This document shows, piece by piece, positions 35,275 through 47,539 of a DNA stretch of 64,000 nt. Origin of the DNA: Pseudorhodoferax sp. Leaf267. GTDB lineage: Bacteria > Pseudomonadota > Gammaproteobacteria > Burkholderiales > Burkholderiaceae_C. Position 1 is the first letter of the stretch. Every line of letters starts with the position of its first letter. The position numbers and the translations under genes were made by a program. Location: the NCBI RefSeq assembly GCF_001422405.1, contig NZ_LMMV01000001.1, positions 249,275-313,274 of the forward strand, read 5' to 3'. Below the pieces are notes generated by a model that saw only the letters and a list, made by a program, of their open reading frames with translations, was not told the origin of the DNA and searched no databases.

Positions 35275-36501
35275 TCACTCGACCAGCGCGTCCGCCCAGG
35301 CCAGGGCGTCCAGGTGGGCCAGATTGATCTGCCGGTCCGACAGGTGGAGTGACGCCGCTGCGCGCCGAAAGTTCGGGTCGTCGCCGGCCTCGCAGGATCT
35401 GGCCAGGGCCAGCAGCTCGCCAAAGGGGCCCGTGCCGTGCAGCAGCGCGTCGACGATGGGCCGTGGCAGTGACAACAGTTCCACGGCCCGGTCCATCGGG
35501 ATGCCCAGCATGGCGTCGAGCAGCGAGAACACGCCGACGACGAACGCACTGTCGCACTCTTCGGGCCCCATGGATTCGGCGGCCAGCAGTTCCATGAGCC
35601 GCCCGCGTACCACAGCCGTGCTGCCCACGACGGGTGGGGCGCCGCCCGCGCGCGAGGCCGTCAGCAGCAGCGCAGCCCAGCGAAAGAGCCTCTTCAGCCC
35701 CAGCAGCATGACGGCCTGGCGGAACGAGGTGATCTCGCGCGCCAGCCCGAAGCCCGAGGAGTTGATCAGGCGCATCAAATTGAAGCCCAGCATGGCGTCC
35801 TTCTTGAGGACTTCCTCGATCGCGTCGGTGCTGGCCTGGCTGCGCACCAAATTGATGAGATGCACGACATTGGCCTGGGCTGGCGCCAGCAGGCGCGTGC
35901 GGATCAGATCAGGCTTGGCGAACCAGAAGCCCTGGAACAGGTCGACGCCGTAGCCGGACAGTTGCTCGTACTGGGCGGCCGTCTCGGTCTTCTCGGCGAT
36001 CAGGCGGGCGCTGGTGCGCGCCTTGGCGGCCTGCAGCATCTGCGGCAGCTGCATGGGGTCGATGGCCGACAGGTCCAGCTTGATGAAGTCCGCCAGGGCC
36101 AGCCAGGGCGCGTAGGCGGACTTCAGCACGGTCTGGTTGAAGGCCAGCCGGAAGCCGCGCTTGCGCAGGGCCGCCAGCGCGTGCGAGCGGCCTTCGATGT
36201 CGATGGCGTCGTCACCCTCGATGGGCGAGATCTCCAGCACCAGGCGATCGGGCTGCACCAGGTCCAGGTGGCCACCGGCCAGGCTGTTGTGCGTGCTGTT
36301 GACGAAGATGGTGAACTGCCCGACCAGCACCTCGCTGCCGGTGTGGGCCAGCGCGTTGAACACCAGCGTGACATCGCTGGCGGCCGAATGGTCGTCGGCT
36401 GCATGCGAGCGGTCGAACAACTCGTAACCGAACACCGTGCGGCGGCCGTCGACGATGGGCTGGCGCGCGATCAGCACGGGGGTGTCGGTGGCGGTGGGCA
36501 T
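35275..36501 (-). CDS. EAL-HDOD domain signalling protein, copy 2
   Basis: Tandem paralogue (408 aa) of the gene at 33933, with the same two domains: degenerate EAL (YELFDR in place of EAL) at about residues 10-190 and HDOD at about 200-385 (INSSGFGLAREITSFRQAVM). The N-terminus is shorter than in copy 1. ATG 36501 is used rather than the in-frame ATG at 36531. The 70 bases between the copies are free of genes. It is divergent from the DUF455 gene. Keeping both copies intact suggests different partners or ligands. Confidence 0.87.
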   Translation of the reverse strand: MPTATDTPVLIARQPIVDGRRTVFGYELFDRSHAADDHSAASDVTLVFNALAHTGSEVLVGQFTIFVNSTHNSLAGGHLDLVQPDRLVLEISPIEGDDAIDIEGRSHALAALRKRGFRLAFNQTVLKSAYAPWLALADFIKLDLSAIDPMQLPQMLQAAKARTSARLIAEKTETAAQYEQLSGYGVDLFQGFWFAKPDLIRTRLLAPAQANVVHLINLVRSQASTDAIEEVLKKDAMLGFNLMRLINSSGFGLAREITSFRQAVMLLGLKRLFRWAALLLTASRAGGAPPVVGSTAVVRGRLMELLAAESMGPEECDSAFVVGVFSLLDAMLGIPMDRAVELLSLPRPIVDALLHGTGPFGELLALARSCEAGDDPNFRRAAASLHLSDRQINLAHLDALAWADALVE

Positions 36502-36603
36502 GGACGGCGAAAGAGCAGGAGGATGCGGCAACTGCCTTCGATTCTAGGGCTCGGCCTTTTGATTTGCGCCTTCATTCAGTCCAATCCACCGGTCGACTGG
36601 CGC

Positions 36604-36609
36604 GACAAT
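36604..36609 (+). promoter_or_regulatory. -10-like box (GACAAT) directly before the DUF455 start
   Basis: GACAAT ends eight bases before the ATG at 36618, with no ribosome site between. This is the same near-leaderless layout as queG and parE in this window. The -35 is not clear. Confidence 0.45.
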
Positions 36610-36617
36610 CGCGCGTC

Positions 36618-37427
36618 ATGACGAGTCTTCGCCCCGCCGCGCTGTCGGCGCTGCTGCAGCCCGACCCCGCACGCAAGGCCGAACAGGCACTGGCCCTGTC
36701 ACAGGACATGGCCGTCGACGCCGCGCTGGCGTTGCCCGTGCCGCCGGGCATTCCCGGCCGCCCGGCGGCGCCCGTGCTCGTGCCGCACCAGCAGCTCAAG
36801 CCCCGGCCCGTGCACACGCTGCAGGGGCGCGCCACGTTGTTGCATGCGCTGGCACACATCGAGTTCAACGCCATCAACTTGGCCTGCGACGTGCTGTGGC
36901 GCTTCACCGGGCTGCCCGAGGCGTTTTACCGCGACTGGGCGCGGGTGGCGCGCGAGGAGGCGCTGCATTTCCAGCTGCTGTCCGCGCACCTGCAGGGCCT
37001 GGGTTTTGCCTACGGCATGTTCCCCGCGCACAACGGCCTGTGGGAGATGGCCGAGAAGACGCAGGATGATGTGCTGGCCCGGCTGGCGCTGGTGCCGCGC
37101 ACCCTGGAGGCGCGCGGGCTGGATGCGGCGCCGCCGATCCGTGCCAAGCTGATCGCCGCGGGCGATGCGCGGGCGGGTGAGATCCTGGACATCATCCTGC
37201 GCGACGAGGTCGGCCATGTGGCGATCGGCAACCATTGGTATGGCTGGCTATGCGGCCAGCGCGGCCTGGAGCCGGTGGCGACCTACGCGGAGCTCGCACA
37301 GCGCTACCGGGCGCCACGGCTGCGCGGCCCGTTCAACCTGACGGCGCGGCGTGCGGCCGGCTTCAGCGAGGCCGAGCTGGCGGCGCTGCAGGGTGGCGTG
37401 GCGGCCGCAAGTGCCTCCCTACAATGA
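36618..37427 (+). CDS. DUF455 ferritin-like domain protein
   Basis: A 269-residue helical protein of the DUF455/ferritin-like family. Repeated Glu/His pairs suited to a di-iron site are visible: HIEFNAINLACD, REEALHFQLL and RDEVGHVAIGNHW. Related proteins are linked to tRNA hydroxylation (MiaE-like) or unknown oxidative chemistry. ATG 36618 is chosen as the first codon after the -10-like box and gives the normal family N-terminus. The -10 box of the next gene overlaps its stop codon. Confidence 0.83.
   Translation: MTSLRPAALSALLQPDPARKAEQALALSQDMAVDAALALPVPPGIPGRPAAPVLVPHQQLKPRPVHTLQGRATLLHALAHIEFNAINLACDVLWRFTGLPEAFYRDWARVAREEALHFQLLSAHLQGLGFAYGMFPAHNGLWEMAEKTQDDVLARLALVPRTLEARGLDAAPPIRAKLIAAGDARAGEILDIILRDEVGHVAIGNHWYGWLCGQRGLEPVATYAELAQRYRAPRLRGPFNLTARRAAGFSEAELAALQGGVAAASASLQ
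37420..37425 (+). promoter_or_regulatory. -10 box (TACAAT) of the gamma carbonic anhydrase gene
   Basis: TACAAT overlaps the stop codon of the DUF455 gene and lies 29 bases before the ATG at 37455, with GAGGAAA at 37444-37450 as ribosome site. The gene can therefore be transcribed independently of DUF455. Confidence 0.55.
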
Positions 37428-37454
37428 GATCCACACGCAACACGAGGAAAGCCC

Positions 37455-37979
37455 ATGGCACTGTATGCATTGGATGACAACACGCCGCAGGTGGCGCCAA
37501 CGGCCTGGGTGGCAGACAACGCGCAGGTCATCGGCGGCGTCTCGCTGGCCGCGGACAGCAGCGTCTGGTTCGGCGTGGTGGCGCGTGGCGACAGTGCTGC
37601 GATCTCGATCGGCGAGGGCAGCAACATCCAGGACAACAGCGTGCTGCATGCCGACGACGGCGTGCCACTGACCATCGGCAAGCATGTGACTGTGGGCCAC
37701 CAGGTCATGCTGCATGGCTGCACCATCGGCGACGAGACGCTGATCGGCATCGGCGCCGTCGTGCTCAACAACGCGAAGATCGGCCGCAACTGCCTGGTCG
37801 GCGCGGGCGCGCTGGTGACCGAAGGCAAGGAATTCCCCGACGGCTCCATGATCATCGGCAGCCCGGCCAAGGCCGTGCGCCAGCTGAGCCCCGAACAGAT
37901 CGAAGGCCTGCGCCGCAGCGCGCAGCACTACATCGCCAATGCGCGGCGCTTCCGCGCCGGCCTCAAGAAGATCGCCTGA
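37455..37979 (+). CDS. Gamma carbonic anhydrase family protein (left-handed beta-helix)
   Basis: A 174-residue hexapeptide-repeat protein of the YrdA/PaaY/gamma-CA family. The three zinc histidines are present in the usual contexts (LHADDG, VTVGHQVMLHGC). Repeats of the form IGIGAVVLNNAKIGRN build the beta-helix. Some members hydrate CO2 and others are thioesterases or have no detectable activity, so the reaction is left open. Its TGA overlaps the ATG of hslO (TGATG), so the two are coupled, a common order in these bacteria. Confidence 0.9.
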   Translation: MALYALDDNTPQVAPTAWVADNAQVIGGVSLAADSSVWFGVVARGDSAAISIGEGSNIQDNSVLHADDGVPLTIGKHVTVGHQVMLHGCTIGDETLIGIGAVVLNNAKIGRNCLVGAGALVTEGKEFPDGSMIIGSPAKAVRQLSPEQIEGLRRSAQHYIANARRFRAGLKKIA

Positions 37980-38989
37980 TGTCCGAACTGCGCAAGTTCC
38001 TGTTCGACGGCCTGCCGGTGCGCGGCGCCATCGTGCGCTTGACCGACGCCTGGCAGGAGATCCTGCGCCGGCGCGCTTCCAACGCGGCGACCGGCGCCTA
38101 TCCGCCGCCCGTGCAGGCGCTGGTCGGCGAGATGACGGCCGCCGCCGTGCTGATGCAGTCGGGCATCCAGTTCGAAGGCGCGCTGGTGTTGCAGATCTTC
38201 GGCGATGGGCCGGTCAAGGTCGCGGTGGTCGAGGTGCAGTCGGACCTGCGCGTGCGCGCCACCTGCTCGGTGGTCGGCGATGTGGCAGACGATGCCGACC
38301 TGGGCGACATGGTCAACCAGACCGGCCAGGGCCGCTGCGCGATCACGCTGGACCCGACGCACAAGATGCCCGGCCAGCAGCCCTACCAGGGCGTGGTCGC
38401 GCTGACCAGCGACGAGGACCGCAGCTTCACGCGCGTGGCCGACGTGCTGCGGCACTACATGCTGCGCAGTGAGCAGCTGGACACTTTGCTGGTGCTGGCC
38501 GCCAACGACGAGGTCGCGGCGGGCCTGCTGATCCAGCGCCTGCCGGTCAAGGGGGATGCCAACCTGGCGGGCCAGGCCGCGCGTGGCGAAGCCGAGGCGC
38601 CGGTGGCAGAGGACGCCGACGTGCAGGGCCGCAACGAACACTTCAACCGCATCGCCCACCTGGCCTCGACGCTGACGCGCGACGAGCTGCTGAGCCTGGA
38701 CGTGGAAACGGTGCTGCGCCGGCTGTTCTGGGAAGAGCAGGTCATGAGCTTTACCCCGCTGACGGGCGAGAGCGGCCCGCGCTTTGCCTGCACCTGCAGC
38801 CGCGAGCGCGTGGGCAACATGATCCGCGGCCTGGGCGTGGCCGAGGCCGAGAGCATCCTGGCCGAGCGTGGCGACATCGAGGTGTCCTGCGAGTTCTGCG
38901 GCCAGCAGTACCGGTTCGACCCGGTGGACGCCGCGCAGATCTTCGCGCCGCCCGGCTCGCTGACGCCGGGCTCCTCGTCCGTCCAATAG
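37979..38989 (+). CDS. hslO: Redox-regulated chaperone Hsp33
   Basis: Cytoplasmic holdase (336 aa) activated by oxidative unfolding. The four zinc cysteines lie in the C-terminal switch: FACTCSRERV (C-x-C) and SCEFCGQQY (C-x2-C), the expected Hsp33 spacing. The N-terminal ELRKFLFDGLPVRGAIVRL is a clear family signature. A 30-residue insertion around 180-215, rich in Ala/Glu, makes it slightly longer than E. coli Hsp33 (292 aa). It starts on the stop codon of the carbonic anhydrase gene. Confidence 0.94.
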   Translation: MSELRKFLFDGLPVRGAIVRLTDAWQEILRRRASNAATGAYPPPVQALVGEMTAAAVLMQSGIQFEGALVLQIFGDGPVKVAVVEVQSDLRVRATCSVVGDVADDADLGDMVNQTGQGRCAITLDPTHKMPGQQPYQGVVALTSDEDRSFTRVADVLRHYMLRSEQLDTLLVLAANDEVAAGLLIQRLPVKGDANLAGQAARGEAEAPVAEDADVQGRNEHFNRIAHLASTLTRDELLSLDVETVLRRLFWEEQVMSFTPLTGESGPRFACTCSRERVGNMIRGLGVAEAESILAERGDIEVSCEFCGQQYRFDPVDAAQIFAPPGSLTPGSSSVQ

Positions 38990-38993
38990 CGGG

Positions 38994-39650
38994 CTACGGC
39001 GCCAGCAGGCGCCGGAACAGGCGGTGTTCGCAATCGCCGTCGCCGCAGGTGTCGCAACTCCAGCGTACGGGCGACCCGCTCTGCGCCGTGGGGCCGACCA
39101 GCGCGGCGATGCGCGGGTCGGCACGCAAGGCACGCTCGGCATGGGCCAGCCGCGCCATGGACTTGCCGTAGACCGTCTGGTAGGGCAGGCCCGCGCCGTC
39201 CAGCGCGGCGCGCACCAGCGCATCGACGGGTGCCTGCACATGCGGGCCGTCGCGCTGCAGGCCATCGGCCACCCAGGGCAGGTCCAGGCCCATGACCAGG
39301 GTCCGCGCGTAGCTGCGTTGGTGGGCGAGCGCGAAGCCGTAAAGCGTGCGGTCGCCGAACAGCAGGTCGCTGTAGACCGCAATCATCAGCGGCGTGGTGT
39401 CGGCGATCACGAAGTCGGGCGTCGGGTTGGCCTGCTCGGCCTGGGCCACGCGGGCCGCCTGCTCCTGCGCGATGCCCATCTGTTCGTGCGGCTGTGGCGT
39501 GCGGCCGGCCTGGGCGCACCATTCGCGCAGCACCTCGGGCACCAGCGCCACGGTCCGGCCCTGGCCGCGCAGCGACTGGGCCAGGGCCTGCGACAACGCG
39601 GTCTTGCCGCTGCTCTCGGCGCCGAGCAGCGCGATGCGCAAGGGCGTCAC
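38994..39650 (-). CDS. NadR-like AAA ATPase / ribosylnicotinamide kinase
   Basis: P-loop kinase (218 aa) related to the C-terminal half of NadR, which phosphorylates nicotinamide riboside. Walker A is GAESSGKTAL at residues 9-18. VPEVLREW, DTTPLM and the lid-like YGFALAHQRSYARTL are shared with NadR. The unusual C-terminus has a cysteine-rich CDTCGDGDCEH, possibly a metal site. GTG 39650 overlaps the pnuC stop codon (GTGA). Importer plus kinase is the expected pair for trapping imported riboside. A thiamine-related substrate is less likely. Confidence 0.85.
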   Translation of the reverse strand: MTPLRIALLGAESSGKTALSQALAQSLRGQGRTVALVPEVLREWCAQAGRTPQPHEQMGIAQEQAARVAQAEQANPTPDFVIADTTPLMIAVYSDLLFGDRTLYGFALAHQRSYARTLVMGLDLPWVADGLQRDGPHVQAPVDALVRAALDGAGLPYQTVYGKSMARLAHAERALRADPRIAALVGPTAQSGSPVRWSCDTCGDGDCEHRLFRRLLAP

Positions 39651-40285
39651 GGCGCGGCCGGGGCGAGCCGTCGCTTCCAGGCCTGCCAGCCGACAAAGCT
39701 GAGCACGATGAACAAGGCGTAGAGCCCGGTCGTGAGCCACAGGCCCTTGTAGGCGAACAGGCCCACGCTGACCGTGTTCACGGCCAGCCAGGCAAGCCAG
39801 TTCTCGATGTATTTGCGGCCCAGCAGGTACTGGCCGACCAGGCTCACGGCCGTGGGAAAGGCGTCCCACCAGGGCACGTCGGTGTCGGTGAAACGCTGCA
39901 GAAACAGGGCCACGGCCGGCCACAGCACGGCGCAGGCGGCGACCACCGCCCAGGCGCCGCGCGCCGACAGCCTGGTCACGCGCAGCACCGTGCCATCAGG
40001 CCGGCGGCCACGCAGCCACTTGACCCAGCCCCAGAACGCGACGAGCGCGAAGAAGATCTGCAGCGCCGCATCACCGTAGAGCCTGCTGCGCGAGAACAAG
40101 CCGAAATACAGCAGTGAGCTCACGATGGCCAGCGGCCAGCCCCAGTGCCGCTCGCGGATGTTGAAGCCCACCATGGCCAGCGCCAGCACCACGGCGACGA
40201 GTTCCAGCCAGCTGGTGTCGGCGCCCCACAGCGTGAAGGCGGGCGACAGCAGCCAGTGCCACGGCGCGAGCAGGGCGTCGGGCAT
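39647..40285 (-). CDS. pnuC: Nicotinamide riboside transporter PnuC
   Basis: Facilitator of nicotinamide riboside uptake (212 aa), with about seven hydrophobic helices of the PnuC/SWEET-like fold. The signature WPLAIVSSLLYFGLFSRSRL and the WWDAFPTAVSLVGQYLL segment with conserved Trp and Gln are present. Transport is energised by phosphorylation in the cytoplasm, by the NadR-like kinase encoded next with a 4-base overlap. The start ATG 40285 directly abuts the ftsB stop codon, so it may be part of the eno-ftsB transcript. Confidence 0.88.
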   Translation of the reverse strand: MPDALLAPWHWLLSPAFTLWGADTSWLELVAVVLALAMVGFNIRERHWGWPLAIVSSLLYFGLFSRSRLYGDAALQIFFALVAFWGWVKWLRGRRPDGTVLRVTRLSARGAWAVVAACAVLWPAVALFLQRFTDTDVPWWDAFPTAVSLVGQYLLGRKYIENWLAWLAVNTVSVGLFAYKGLWLTTGLYALFIVLSFVGWQAWKRRLAPAAP

Positions 40286-40561
40286 TCAGCGCACGAGCTG
40301 CACGAAGACTTCGTTCGGCTTGACCATGCCCAGCTCGATGCGCGCCTTTTCCTCGACCATTTCCAGGCCCTCCTTGAGGTCGCCCACCTCGGCCGACAGC
40401 CGCTCGTTGGCCAGCTGGGCCTTGGCGTTGTCGGCTTTCTGGGTTTCCAGGCGCTGCTGCAGGTCGCTGACGTTGGAAATGCTGCCGCGCCCGAACCAGA
40501 GCTGGGCATGCACGACCACGAGCAGGACCAGCAGCACGGCTGGCACGAAACGCGAACCCAT
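40286..40561 (-). CDS. ftsB: Cell division protein FtsB
   Basis: Small bitopic division protein (91 aa) of the FtsQLB complex. One transmembrane helix at residues 6-23 is followed by a coiled coil (ISNVSDLQQRLETQKADNAK) and the conserved EEKARIELGMVKPNEVFVQ end. ATG 40561 is preferred over GTG 40564 and has GAGG eight bases upstream. It lies 21 bases after enolase, the classical eno-ftsB order. Confidence 0.92.
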   Translation of the reverse strand: MGSRFVPAVLLVLLVVVHAQLWFGRGSISNVSDLQQRLETQKADNAKAQLANERLSAEVGDLKEGLEMVEEKARIELGMVKPNEVFVQLVR

Positions 40562-40582
40562 CACGCAGGCCTCAGACGCGGA

Positions 40583-42200
<1,618 letters not shown>

Positions 42201-42203
42201 GGA

Positions 42204-44782
<2,579 letters not shown>

Positions 44783-44783
44783 C

Positions 44784-44789
44784 TACATT
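44784..44789 (+). promoter_or_regulatory. -10-like box (TACATT) of coaBC
   Basis: TACATT lies 27 bases before the coaBC ATG, and AGAGGA before the start is the ribosome site. It would give a leader of about 20 bases. Confidence 0.5.
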
Positions 44790-44816
44790 GCGCCCGGACG
44801 TCAAAAGAGGATCTCC

Positions 44817-46067
44817 ATGGACACCATCGAGCCGACTGTGCAGGGCGCACGCGGCGACCTGGCGGGGCGCCACATCGTGCTCGGCCTGACAGGGGGCATC
44901 GCCTGCTACAAGTCGGCCGAACTGTGTCGCTTGTTGATCAAGCAGGGCGCGAGCGTGCAGGTCGTGATGACCGAGGCGGCCGAGCGCTTCATCACGGCGG
45001 TGACCATGCAGGCGCTGTCCAATCGGCCGGTTTACGGCTCGCAGTGGGATGCGCGCGAGCCCAACAACATGCCGCACATCAACCTGTCGCGCGAGGCCGA
45101 TGCGATCCTGATCGCGCCGTGCAGCGCCGACTTCATGGCCCGCCTGGTGCAGGGCCGCTCGGACGAACTGCTGAGCCTGCTGTGCCTGGCCCGTCCCGCG
45201 CAGCGGGTGCCGTTGCTGATCGCGCCGGCCATGAACCGCGAGATGTGGCTGCATCCCGCCACACGGCGCAACATGGCACAGCTGGCCGCCGACGGCGCCG
45301 TGCTGCTGGGCGTGGGCAGCGGCGAGCAGGCCTGCGGCGAGACGGGCGACGGCCGCATGCTGGAGCCGGCGGAGCTGGTGGAAGACCTGATCGCCCAGCT
45401 GTCGCCCAGGACCCTGGTCGGCCAGCATGTGCTGGTCACGGCCGGGCCCACCTTCGAGGCCATTGATCCGGTGCGCGGCATCACCAACCTGTCCAGCGGC
45501 AAGATGGGCTTCGCGATTGCGCGCGCGGCGCGCGAGGCGGGCGCGCAGGTGACGCTGGTCGCTGGCCCCGTGCACCTGCCCACGCCACGTGGCGTCACGC
45601 GCGTGGACGTGCGTTCGGCACGCGAGCTGCTGCTGGCCGTGGAGCGACACGTGGACGCGGCCACGGTCTTCATCGCCACGGCCGCCGTCGCCGACTGGCG
45701 CCCGGCCAGCGCTGCGGCGCACAAGATCAAGAAGGACGGCTCGGGCCAGGTGCCGGCCCTGGCCTTCGTCGAGAACCCCGATGTGCTCGCCCGCGTGGCG
45801 CAGTCCGAGCGTGCCCGCAGTGGCGCCCTGTACTGCGTGGGCTTTGCTGCAGAGAGCGAAGACCTGGTCGCGCACGCCCAGGCCAAGCGTGCGCGCAAGG
45901 GCGTGCCGCTTCTGGTGGGCAACATCGGCCCGGCCACCTTCGGGCGCGACGACAACCAGTTGCTCCTCGTCGATGCCGTCGGCGTGCGCGAACTGCCGCG
46001 CGCGAGCAAGCAAGTGCTGGCACGGCAGTTGATCGCCGAAATCCAGGCGCGCCTGGCCGCGCGATGA
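44817..46067 (+). CDS. coaBC: Bifunctional phosphopantothenoylcysteine decarboxylase / synthetase
   Basis: Two steps of coenzyme A synthesis in one protein (416 aa). The N-terminal flavoprotein CoaC domain (residues 18-195) has [25 protein letters not shown] and the substrate clamp [12 protein letters not shown]. The C-terminal CTP-using CoaB domain (200-415) has [20 protein letters not shown] and the lysine region KIKKDG. It is divergent from pyrG, whose product CTP it consumes. Its stop overlaps the next start (ATGA). Confidence 0.96.
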   Translation: MDTIEPTVQGARGDLAGRHIVLGLTGGIACYKSAELCRLLIKQGASVQVVMTEAAERFITAVTMQALSNRPVYGSQWDAREPNNMPHINLSREADAILIAPCSADFMARLVQGRSDELLSLLCLARPAQRVPLLIAPAMNREMWLHPATRRNMAQLAADGAVLLGVGSGEQACGETGDGRMLEPAELVEDLIAQLSPRTLVGQHVLVTAGPTFEAIDPVRGITNLSSGKMGFAIARAAREAGAQVTLVAGPVHLPTPRGVTRVDVRSARELLLAVERHVDAATVFIATAAVADWRPASAAAHKIKKDGSGQVPALAFVENPDVLARVAQSERARSGALYCVGFAAESEDLVAHAQAKRARKGVPLLVGNIGPATFGRDDNQLLLVDAVGVRELPRASKQVLARQLIAEIQARLAAR

Positions 46068-46471
46068 GCACCCGCTCGGTCTACGACACCCCACCCAACG
46101 GCGACTTCGCGCGCTATGTGGAGGAGCTGGGTCAGCAATCGGCGGCGCGACTGCTGGCTGCCAGCGGCGCGGCTCCGGCTGCGACGCGCACGCCTGGGCG
46201 CACGGCGCGGCCCGATGCCGCTGGCAGGACGGCGCCGGCCCAGGGATTCAAGCCCGTGCGCCAAGTGCTGCAGCTGGGCTTCGTGCTGTGGCTCGCCTAC
46301 ACGGTGGGCTCTGCCTTCTTCCCACCGCTGGCCGTGATCGGCTGGCCCTTGCTGGTCTTCTTCATCGTGGCCGTGGTCGTTCGGCTCAAGGCGCTGCCCT
46401 GGGCCGACCTGGCGCAGGCGGCGCGCCGTGAAGCCGAACAGAAAATGCGCCGGCCTTCAGCGCCGAAATGA
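46064..46471 (+). CDS. Hypothetical membrane protein between coaBC and dut
   Basis: A 135-residue protein with a hydrophilic, Ala/Arg-rich N-terminal half, two adjacent hydrophobic helices (about residues 68-85 and 90-110) and a basic tail. It matches no family I recognise. The ATGA overlap with coaBC and the 10-base gap to dut make it part of the coaBC-dut operon, which is otherwise contiguous in many bacteria. Confidence 0.72.
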   Translation: MSTRSVYDTPPNGDFARYVEELGQQSAARLLAASGAAPAATRTPGRTARPDAAGRTAPAQGFKPVRQVLQLGFVLWLAYTVGSAFFPPLAVIGWPLLVFFIVAVVVRLKALPWADLAQAARREAEQKMRRPSAPK

Positions 46472-46481
46472 ACCCCAGAAC

Positions 46482-46928
46482 ATGCATATCGACGTCAAGA
46501 TCATCGACCCCCGCATGGCCGAGCAGCTGCCGGCCTATGCCACGCCCGGCAGTGCCGGCCTGGACCTGCGCGCCTGCCTGCAGGAACCGTTGATCCTGGC
46601 ACCCGGCGCCTGGCAGCTGGTGCCCACGGGCATCGCCATCCATCTGGAAGACCCGTCCTATGCCGCGCTGATCCTGCCGCGCTCGGGGCTCGGCCACAAG
46701 CACGGCATCGTGCTGGGCAACCTGGTCGGCCTGATCGACAGCGACTACCAGGGCCAACTGATGGTCAGCGCCTGGAACCGCAGCGCCACCGCCTACACCG
46801 TGCAGCCCATGGAGCGCATCGCGCAGCTGGTCGTCGTGCCAGTCGTGCAGGCGCGCTTCAACGTCGTGGAGGAGTTTGCCGCTTCGGCGCGGGGCGAGGC
46901 GGGCTACGGCTCGACCGGGACGGCCTGA
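46482..46928 (+). CDS. dut: Deoxyuridine 5'-triphosphate nucleotidohydrolase
   Basis: Trimeric dUTPase (148 aa) that hydrolyses dUTP to dUMP and keeps uracil out of DNA. All five motifs are visible: [48 protein letters not shown] and the C-terminal [13 protein letters not shown] 46482 gives the normal start MHIDVKIID; the frame upstream overlaps the preceding gene. coaBC-dut linkage is common. Confidence 0.97.
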   Translation: MHIDVKIIDPRMAEQLPAYATPGSAGLDLRACLQEPLILAPGAWQLVPTGIAIHLEDPSYAALILPRSGLGHKHGIVLGNLVGLIDSDYQGQLMVSAWNRSATAYTVQPMERIAQLVVVPVVQARFNVVEEFAASARGEAGYGSTGTA

Positions 46929-46935
46929 GCCGCGC

Positions 46936-47460
46936 TCAGTGCAGCGTCGGGCTGCCAGGCTCGGCGCTCTGGACCTTGAAGAAGCCGGTGCCGGCCGTAC
47001 CGCGGCCGATCTCTTCCTCACTGGCTTCGCGCACGGCGTTCACCGTGAGCTTGAGCCGCAGCGCAATGCCCGACAACGGATGGTTGCCATCCAGGACCAC
47101 GTGCTCCGGGTAGATCTCGGTCACGGTGTACATGCGGTCGCGCGGGATGGCTTCGCTCAGGCCCTCGGGCAGCGCACCGCCGTCGAAGCTCATGCCCTCC
47201 TCGAGCACGGTGGGAAAACGTGCGCGCGGCTCCAGGAAGATCAGCTCTTCGTCGAAGTCGCCGAAGGCGTCTTCCGGCTCCAGATGCAGGCGCAGGGTGT
47301 CGCCTGCGACATGGCCTTGCAATGCCTCTTCGATCTTCGCCAGCAGGTCGCCGCCTCCGACGAGAAACTCCACCGGATCGCTGAGCACGTCCAGGTCTTC
47401 GCCCAGCGTGTCCTGCAGGGTCCAGGTCAGCGCCACGACGCATTGTTGGGTGATTTCCAT
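46936..47460 (-). CDS. FKBP-type peptidyl-prolyl isomerase (SlyD-like)
   Basis: Prolyl isomerase/chaperone (174 aa) with a split FKBP domain and an insert-in-flap chaperone domain in the middle. LVGGGDLLAKIEEALQGHVAGD, PEDAFGDFDEELI and LDGNHPLSGIALRLKLTV are SlyD signatures. The His/Cys-rich metal-binding tail of SlyD is missing; the protein ends in a short neutral tail. The start ATG 47460 is preceded by CTCCTA-type sequence on the plus strand, giving AGGAG on its own strand. Its 5' end faces the RoxA-like gene. Confidence 0.88.
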   Translation of the reverse strand: MEITQQCVVALTWTLQDTLGEDLDVLSDPVEFLVGGGDLLAKIEEALQGHVAGDTLRLHLEPEDAFGDFDEELIFLEPRARFPTVLEEGMSFDGGALPEGLSEAIPRDRMYTVTEIYPEHVVLDGNHPLSGIALRLKLTVNAVREASEEEIGRGTAGTGFFKVQSAEPGSPTLH

Positions 47461-47539
47461 AGGAGAATTGTCGCAGCTTCGCACCGGCTTTTCGCAGCCG
47501 CATGCCGCGCGCCGACCGGAGCGCGCTGCCAGGAACCCG

